Shown: piece by piece, positions 11,001 through 20,000 of the stretch
Numbering within the stretch: position 1 is the stretch's first letter
Layout of the letters: each line of letters starts with the position of its first letter
Assembly: GCA_029204225.1 (NCBI GenBank)
Contig: CM055097.1
Location: 15,123,484-15,187,483, forward strand
DNA: 64,000 nt
Direction of reading: 5' to 3'
Source of the DNA: Diphasiastrum complanatum
Lineage: Eukaryota; Streptophyta; Lycopodiopsida; Lycopodiales; Lycopodiaceae
The notes under the pieces: model-generated
The model's database searches: none
What the model saw: the letters and a program-made list of their open reading frames with translations, nothing else
Told to the model about the DNA's origin: nothing
Position numbers and translations under genes: made by a program

Positions 11001-14000
11001 CTAATGCTAGAGAGATGTGGGCCATCAGCAGATTTCAGACCAGTCACGAAATCAGATAATGCATCTAGAAGATCAACTTACCTATCTAAGATGGGATGGC
11101 AAAGATCTCACGAACTTCATCAAGAAGATGAAGAACCTGTTCCTATCGCTACACAACGCTGGAGCAGAACACGCAATCTCGCAAGAAAAGCAGCTCAGTT
11201 ACCTGCTACGCTCCTTACCACGATCGTTCCACACAACCGGACATTGCTGGCTAAAGATCCTACTATGACCTTCGACAAGGCAGTCATTGACATCAAAGAA
11301 GAAGTTGAAGCTAGAGAGCACTACGACGACAAGAACGAGTCTAATCAAGCTCTCTACAGCAACAAAGACCAATCAACGAAGAAGGCTCAACCTAAGAGAG
11401 AGTGAACTGATACACTCAGACATCTGCGAACCCTTTGATGTACTATCTGTCGGAGGATCAAGATACTACATCACCTTTATTGATGACTACAGTAAGTTTG
11501 TTGTTTACTTCATCCATAACAAATCTGAGGCTCTTGACAAGTTTACAGAATATGTGAACTGGGCTGAGAAGTGGACCGAAAGGAAAGTCAAGCAGATCAG
11601 AACTGACAGAGGAGGAGAATATATCTCCAACCGATTCACCGACTTTTGTAAAAGTCAAGGCACCCTTCACAGGAGGATAGCAGCCTATACACCACAGCAT
11701 AATGGTGTAGTTGAGAGGAAAAACAGAACTCTCATGGAAGCTGCAAGATCCATGATGGCCTACTCAGAGGCATCAAGATCGCTATGGGCTGAAGCAGTAG
11801 CTACAGCCGCCTACTTGCAGAACAGGACAGGCAAATCGAGCGTTGCTCACACTACCCCACATGAGGTATGGTGGAGAAGCAAACCAAATCTGGCTCATGT
11901 TCGAATCTTTGGATGTGTGGCATATGCACACATACCAGATAAGAAGAGGAAGAAGCTGGACGAAAAGGTGGATCAAGGATTCTTGGTTGGCTATGATATA
12001 CATTCTGCATATTCAAGAGTATACATGCCTCAAACCAATGAAGTGAAAATCGTCAAACGTCAGATTTGACGAGACAAGAACGATGGTTGAGGAAGATCCG
12101 ATCAGCTACAAAGTTCTCAGCAGACAGTACTATGACCTACCCACGTCGACATGACATCTTCATCTGGATGCTCAGGGAGCGGACCCTGAGCATCCAGATG
12201 AAGATGTTCAAATTCCAAACGGACTGAACGATAGTTCGGACGATGAGCAAACCGACATATCGGGAGTACCCAGCACACCGGCAATACACCGAGGTCCTGC
12301 TATTAGCAGACAGGACAAAGGCAAAGCAGTTGCTAAACCTATATTATCTCCAAGGACATTTGCCAGACAAAGAAGAGCACCAGTCAGATATATACCTGAC
12401 AGCTCATCTTCTACTCAGGAAGAATTTTGTGGATTCGGTGGTGAACCACAAACTTACGAAGAAGCCATCAACTGTCCAAACAAGGACAAGTGGATTAAGG
12501 CCATGGAAGACGAAATGAGTTCCATGAAGCAGAACGAAGTGTGGACTCTCGAGCCACTACCAGCTGACAGAAAGACCGTCAAGTGTAAGTGGGTCTACAA
12601 GCATAAGTATGGACCAGACGACAACATACTAAGATACAAAGCCAGGCTAGTTGCAAAAGGCTCCTCAAGAAGTATGGCATTGACTATACAGAGACCTTTT
12701 CTCCTGTTGTGAAGCACACATCTCTACGCATATTATTTGCATACGTAGCTGCCTATGATCTGAAGATCCACATTGTAGACGAGAAGACAGCCTTCTTGCA
12801 TGGGGAGCTGAAAGAGGAGCTCTACATGGACCGGCCACCAGGTTTTACCTGCAAGACACTTGCTGACTATGCCTGCAGAATGCACAGAAACATCTATGGA
12901 CTGAAACAGTCCGCCAGGCAATGGTACAAGAAGAAGGATCACGCACTAAGATCCTTGGTCTTCGAGCCTTTAATGGCTGACTACAACGTTTATGTGAAAG
13001 TCATAAACGGAGAAACCATCATAATCGATGTCTATGTTGATGACACACTGATCCTGTCACGAAGCGACAACCTGATTGCACAGGTGAAGGCAGATATTTC
13101 GAAGCACTTGGGAGATTGTATCTACACTAGTCAAGATACATTTAGAAGATCGTTGATGATTTCGACATGACGGATTGCAAGGGAGTAAATACTCAAATGG
13201 TTCCTGGCACAGTGCTGACAAATGAAGACCGTCCCAGAGATGAAGCAGAACGGCAAGCAATGGAGCATAAGCCTTACAGAAGGCTTATCGATTCTTTGAT
13301 GTACTTGGCAGACGATACGCGGGCAGACATTGCTTACGCAGTGTTCAAACTGAGCCAATTCAATATCAATCCAGGTCCAACGCACTGGAAGATCGCCAAG
13401 AGGATCCTGCAATACCTGCAGAATACAAAGGACTACGGCCTATGCTATTGTCGAGATGCAGGATTCAAGATTGAGTCCTACAGTGATGCAAGCTGGGCAA
13501 CGTCTCAGGAGAATGCACCATAGCAGCCGATGCAGCTATTATCTGGATCAGCAGAAAGCAGACAATAACTGCCCAATCATCATGTGAGAAAGAATATGTT
13601 GCTACAGCCAAAATGGCCAATGAGCTGACATGGCTCAGACAGTTCCTAGATGGACTAGGACAAATCACCAGTGAACTGTTGATCCTGCACGTGGACGTGA
13701 TACCTCTGCTATTCATCTGACAAAAGACCCGGTGTTTCATTCCAGAACGAAGCACATTGCCATCAAGTATCACTTGATTAGGGATTTGGTTGAGAAGGAC
13801 GAGCTGAAGACCGCCTTCATACCGACAAAGCATATGATAGCTGATATTTTTACGAAAGCATTGCATAAGGCAATGTTTGAAAGGCAGAGAGTTGTCTGCC
13901 ACGCAGGCAGTAGCGCAAATCTAGAGCACCTATCCCATACACTCCTTCCAAATCAACTGAGCTTTTCTGTTCTTGGGAGGTTGACCAGTTTAAAGCGGAT

Positions 14001-17000
14001 TTCCAAATCTTGAAGCAAGAACTTTCACAGCTATAGCAACTACTATTTGGGAAGAACGATCAAGAGAGCAAAACGCCCATAACATCAGGGTCCGTGAAAT
14101 ACCGGACACACAAGATGGCATTGTGAAGGCCAAGCGGTTTTTTGACACTACCCTAGGACACGAGACAGATGGGTTGGATACAACTTGGAGGACCACCAAA
14201 GACGTAGCAACATTGATCATTCGTTTCACCTCCTTGACCAATCATAGAGAGGATTTGCGTTGCAAAGCCAAACTACAAGGCACTACCATCTATATGGATG
14301 ATGATCTCACTTACATCCAGGTTGAGAAAAGGCGTAAAGCCTTCCAAGAGGCCCGAGAGTCTGGTAGACGGGCTATCTAACGTGATGGACAAGTGGGATT
14401 TATTGCTGGCACCCCTAGCAGCTCCCAAAGCTAGGGAATTGGGGTCCCCGGGCTTGGGAGCGCCCTGGGGCCCCATCCACGCCATCTCCAAATTGGAGTT
14501 TGGAATTGTGATGGCCTCCATTCATCCTCTGCAACAAATTACCTGATTGACTTTATTATTGGACAAGACCAATTGCTTTTCATGGAGACTCATGAGAGTC
14601 AAGGGCGTGGGCTATCCAATTTCCCAGGGTATAGATGGGATTCAATATACAGACCTAAGACTAGATCAACTATTGGTTGAGGTTCTGGAGGGATTGCTTG
14701 TCTCCACAGAGAGTCCCTTCATCAGATAATTGAGTTTATCAGGCACGACAAGCATGCACATTATATCTGGTTTCGTATTACTGGACAAGATATCGACTTG
14801 GACAGGGATATCTTCATTGTTGCATGCTACTTTCCTCTGGAGGCTTCCTCTTTTGCCGAGCGTGTCGGATCAACTTACCTGGACCTCTCATTGGCCATCA
14901 TTAGATTCGCAAAGCGGGGGCATATTTTCCTCAATAGGATTTTAATGCCAAGATTGCTTCCTTCATGATACTACATACCAGCTTCGAGTTCATGCCCTTG
15001 ACAGTGACAGTATGGGTGTCACCAGAATCTCTGAGGATGGACCAGGACCAATTACCACATATGGTGAGTATTTATCGCAGTTTGGTGAGGCACATGAGTT
15101 AGCCATTTATAATGGCCTATCTTATTGGCCTGATTCTAGCAGTTATACTTGCCATCCTCACAATGGTGATCATAGTGTCGTTAATTACCTCATGGGGTCA
15201 CCATCCTCCATTCCTTTCATTTACAATTTCCATATTTCTCCCACCACTCTCTTTGAGCATTCGTTCCTTTCCATCGCTACTTTGCCACCTCCCACCCCCT
15301 CAACCCCCATCCCACTCCACGCTACCCCATGCACCCAGATACACATTCCACCCCCTCTATGTACCACTCTACCAAGAGTCTCTCACCTCGTTACCCCACT
15401 CTTTTCCCCACAACAATCCACTGGAATCTCAAGCCGCCTTTCTCACCACCTCTCTTCATATTGATGCTTCCCTGACCTTCCCATCTAAACCTCATAACAA
15501 CAAAGTCAGAGGGAGGCCTAAAGCCTTTCAAGAAGCTAAAATTACAAGCATTGTTATGGCCAATTTGAATCGAGCCGATCTGTCTGGTTCGAACCGGCCA
15601 GGCCAGTTTAAATCGAAAAATAGTAAATAAATAAATAAACTTTGTTTTTTGGTTTATTTTAGTTCCCAAGCCTTCTATTCTTATAAAAACAATTTTTATA
15701 TGCTATTTACAATGCACTATATACTACTACTAGTAACTATTGTGTTTTTAACTTATCGACTTCTACATTTTAGGAGATAATTTAGTAGACTCTTTGTGAG
15801 ACTCAACACCATACATTGAATTATGAGCACGTCACTTGACATTCCTTGTTATGTCAGTAGAATCTTGTCACAATACTTTACAAGTCTTATCACCACAAGC
15901 CGATGACCAACCAAGCCATTTTCACAACTAGTTTTTACAACTATACAAGGCTGAAGCTTTCAAAAGAGCAAAGATATTACAGCACGTAACAAGCCTTCCC
16001 TCCTTAAGTAACATCTTCCATGATGTGAACTTTGAGTACTGTGCATGCAAGTTGTGCCTAGTTCCCAAGTAGCATCTGCCACACAATCACGTATTCATGA
16101 AGCAACCGATTCCACAATGTATTGCTTTTGCCTCATGTCCAATATCCTCACATGTTCTTGCATCACCTCCCCATGCTAGACAAAACAAGTCCATCAATTG
16201 ACAAATTACTTCAATTCTATAAACGTTCACTTGACTTGATTTGACCTAAAAATATTTTAGTCACCAAGACATGCTTAAAAGTTACATCTACTCATCTATG
16301 TGAAAAGTCACATTTTGGTCACCAAGACATGCTTAAAAGTTACATCTACTCATCTATGTGAAAAGTCACATGTTGTTAAAATAAGCATCAAGGCTAAACC
16401 TTGCAACTTTGATGCTATACTTGATGGGTTACAAACGTAGCTCACCTAGCACAAACTATTATCATCATAATTTGAGTATTTTAAGCTTGGGGGTAACATA
16501 GCTGTCTATTGCCATGTTCAATGGAAGTTGCATAAGCAACTCAAGGATAAATCAAACATTTGTTGGTCATTTAGAATTATTAGTGCTATGCTACTAAAAC
16601 TTTAAGATAAATAATCCATGATCTTCAATCTCCATTTTAAAATTATGTATAGAACATAGTGTCCCTTGGTACCGCTGGTATGGTACCGCAGGGATAGGTG
16701 CTACCGAACATGGTCCACCAGGTAATGGAGAGCTGCCTCCTCTCTGGATCCTGAGCAGCCGGGTGACCGAACGTGCCCATGCCGAAACGAAATACAGCTA
16801 ACTCCTCCATGAGTCTGATAGGATCCAAGCCAATGTGTACCCACCCTGTAGATGTACTCAAGCCAATCCGCCTCGAGCTCCCTATCTGCGATCTATGTCG
16901 GAGAGAGGAAGAGGGGATGCAAGATGTGTGCAATGCTGTGGATACTCCTGTGAAAGTAGTTCCACCGCGTCTCCCAGATGAACCTCAGCTCCGTCATCCT

Positions 17001-20000
17001 GCACGAAGACGAAGCAAATTTTCGAAAAAACTTAACATCAACATAAAAACAAACTAGCAAACACTGAAAAGATAAAGAACAATTTCGCTTACCTCTCTGG
17101 CTGCAAGATGGGCAGCTGCAGGAACTGTCTGATCCGGTCCATGAGCTCATACACCAGTCCAAGTGTGGACCCCTCGCTGTCAGCCATGCGGAGCACAATG
17201 TAGAGTGGTCGAAGCAGTCCTGACAATGTTTGTGCATCCCTCCAGAACTGGTCTCCCCTCAACGTGGAAGAAAGATGCTCCCCATCGTCCGTGTGCTGAA
17301 ACATACTGGCACGCCAAAGATCACTGGCAACCATCTGTAGAAGCTGTGCCCTGCACTTGATCAGACGATCGATGACCACCAGGTCGAATGCAAAACGTGT
17401 GGGGGCTGGCTTACGGAGGTCCAAATGGCTGAACACCCGGAACATGGCAAGAACAGGCCTCTTCCGGGTGACAAAAGTCACCATGAAGAGGGCCTCGCGG
17501 ACGATGGCTCTAACCTAGGGAAGTGCACCTATGTCCCCCATCAAAAGGTCTATGTCGTGCGCTGCACAGGGGGTATGGACGATGTGAGGGAACTCTCTCT
17601 CTAGCAGGACACCCATCTGAACGCAGTTGGTGGCATTGTCCATCACCACCGTAACGACATGCTGGGGGGGCCCTATGGACGGGATGGAAGACCTAATGAC
17701 GTCGTACATAAAATCTGCAGATATGACTCTCCCCCCTCTGCTGCAATCCACAGCTCTCAAAAACTGTGTACCCATGCAGCTGGAGACCAAGATGTTGAGG
17801 ATCGGCCTCCTCCTGACATCAGTCCAGCCATCGGACATGATGCTGCATCCATATGTGGCCCAGTGGCGGCGTAGAGGCTCCATCTCTCTGGACAAGGACT
17901 CGACCCTATCTCTCAACATGTGTGTACGGACACCCTCTGAACCAGGGACTCTCCAACTAGGGCTGACAGACTGTGCAAGACGGAATGCCCTTCTGAAGGG
18001 CTCAGAATCGGTGATGGCAAAAGGTAGGTTCAGCTCGTAAATCAAACTAGTCGCGGCCTGTGTGGCCTCTCTGTCCATGTGCGGCTGATGCGCACCGCAA
18101 ATGGTCTGCTGCACAAGGGCTCTACCTGGTGGGCGACGGGTGGTGGACCTCCAGCACGGTACACCAACCGTGACAGGAATGGACGATGACGTGACAGGCT
18201 GGGCACTAGTGGATGCATCGGCTGTAGATGTGGAATGGGGAGAGTGGGATGCACTGGCAGGGATGGGTGCAGTAGCATAAGTGGGGTGCACTGGTGGAGG
18301 GGCAAGATCTGGCATGGGATACGAAAACTGCTGGCTAGGGAGATCATCCGGATGGGAAGGGAAAGAAGAAGGGATCTCATCCACATCCTCGAAGGCCTCG
18401 TCAGTAGCATCCTGGGCCTGCTCGGGTGGCGGAGAATCCATGAGAAAATCATAAACTGGGGGCGTGCGAGCAACAGGACGTGGTGGTGGAACCGCAGTGG
18501 CAACTGGCAGACGTGATGGGACGGGATCCACCGGAATGGGTGCAGATGGGGGTGCGTGTGGCGGAACTGTCTGAGGGGGATGATGGGCAATGGGAAGGGA
18601 CGAGGATGCACTCCCTCTCCTCGTGCGTGCCAGCCAAGCAGGGAGCAACTCTGGGTCAGCCACATAAGGAGCGGTGCAAAACGAGAGAACGCCCTCCGAA
18701 ATGGTGTTCTCCCCCGCCACAAGACATGGCCCGTAGGTGTCCGGTAGTCGCTACCTGTCGGGGACGGACATGCTGCCACAAGGGGCAGCATTTAAGGTGC
18801 CACCTAGCTAAATGTGAGACTGAGCATTTGCTTTTCGATGTTATAACGAAAGATCATTGAGTACTTTTTAATCCTGCATTCTATGTCATTATTTGTTTTA
18901 CTATCCCAGCCTTGATCCACGAGATCTGACAAAGTCTCATATGATAAACCCTTGCAAACAAATAAAGTTGGTGTCGAGCAGGTGGCCTTTAAGGCGAGTG
19001 AGGGACGCAGCAGATTCGACGAGGCAGTATCGGCAACGCACGATCTTCTGACCGGTCTTGTTGCTCTTGTCGACAACCCGCCTGACAATGTCTACCTCGT
19101 CCCACAGACCGGAAAGGTCGGATTGCACCATTGCGATGGAGAAAACTAGGGAAAAAATGCAGATGAAGGTAAAGCTAGAAGGATGGATTGCTGGAAAAAA
19201 AACAGTCGGGTTCACTGTTGGAGAGACGCTAAAAATGGGCGAAGGCAGGGCGAAGCAAGTCAGATGCAGGGCAAGGCGATGCGTGGGCGAAGGGCGACGC
19301 AAGGGATCGAAGGCAGACAGGCAAAACAGCAGCAATGGCAGGGTGGAGGAGGGCGCAAAAAAAAATTCAGATGGAATGCGAGGGGGGCGGGTAGGTTTAG
19401 GTTATAGCCACAACTCGTTTCAATGTGTCGAAGCTTCATCATTGGACTTCAATCTTCGACCCACTTTCCCAGTTTATTCTTTTGCAACATATTTGTCATA
19501 GGCATCGCTATCCTGGAATGTTCATTAATACACGTTCTATAAAAGTCAACCAATCCCAAAACAAGCTCTCAATGTTGTAACATCAATTGGCATGTCCCCT
19601 AACAATAACGACTTTTTGACGTCTCACTCCCCCAAGCAACACAAAATGACCTAGATATTCAATCTCCTTCCTAAATAATTCACTATTTTTACTATTAGCA
19701 AACAATATGTGTTTCTCATAATTGACAACAAATTTCTAAGGTGGGTCACATGCATCATGTCCAACACTTTTAAGTCAAGATGTGATGAATAAAACCTACA
19801 AAAAATTACCCATATACAATTTGAGTACATTGTTCACCAACAACATAAATCTTGTCGATGGTCTAAAAGGCATGACAGCAGATTTATAATGACAAAACCG
19901 AGTTCTTAAGGTAATCTTGTGTTCATACTCTTCATTGACTCTAACTTGATGGTATCCAATCCTTAAATCAACCTTACTAGCATCTAGCAAATGATCAATA

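Larger units (their letters stand above)
10090..13950 (+). mobile_element. Decayed Ty1/copia retrotransposon in intron 2
   Basis: Order on the plus strand: probable 5' LTR (left edge uncertain), three tandem primer sites (10635-10710), gag pieces, integrase, RT and RNase H. The zinc knuckle and protease are missing: gag runs straight into the integrase core at about 11400. At least five frameshifts/stops interrupt the polyprotein and no 3' LTR is seen, the sequence passing into LINE DNA at about 13960. The element is dead. It is antisense to the host gene. Confidence 0.9.
13960..15520 (+). mobile_element. 5' part of a LINE (ORF1 plus endonuclease)
   Basis: After the copia sequence ends, forward frames give a coiled-coil/RRM-type ORF1 fragment and then an AP-type endonuclease, both frame-shifted, with no RT following. 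The piece lies downstream of the RT C-terminal fragment at 9360-9741, i.e. in reversed order for one LINE. At least two copies or a rearrangement are therefore implied. Confidence 0.7.

Noticed and set aside
15012-15630. Pro/Ser/Thr-rich frames at 15012-15464 and 15112-15630 as a secreted protein
   Set aside because: The 5' part is the LINE endonuclease. The rest is low-complexity C-rich sequence with frames open by composition.
17627-18860. Forward frames of up to 137 codons across the hAT region
   Set aside because: Antisense shadows of the GC-rich transposase. The minus frames carry the recognisable BED/DUF659/hATC motifs.
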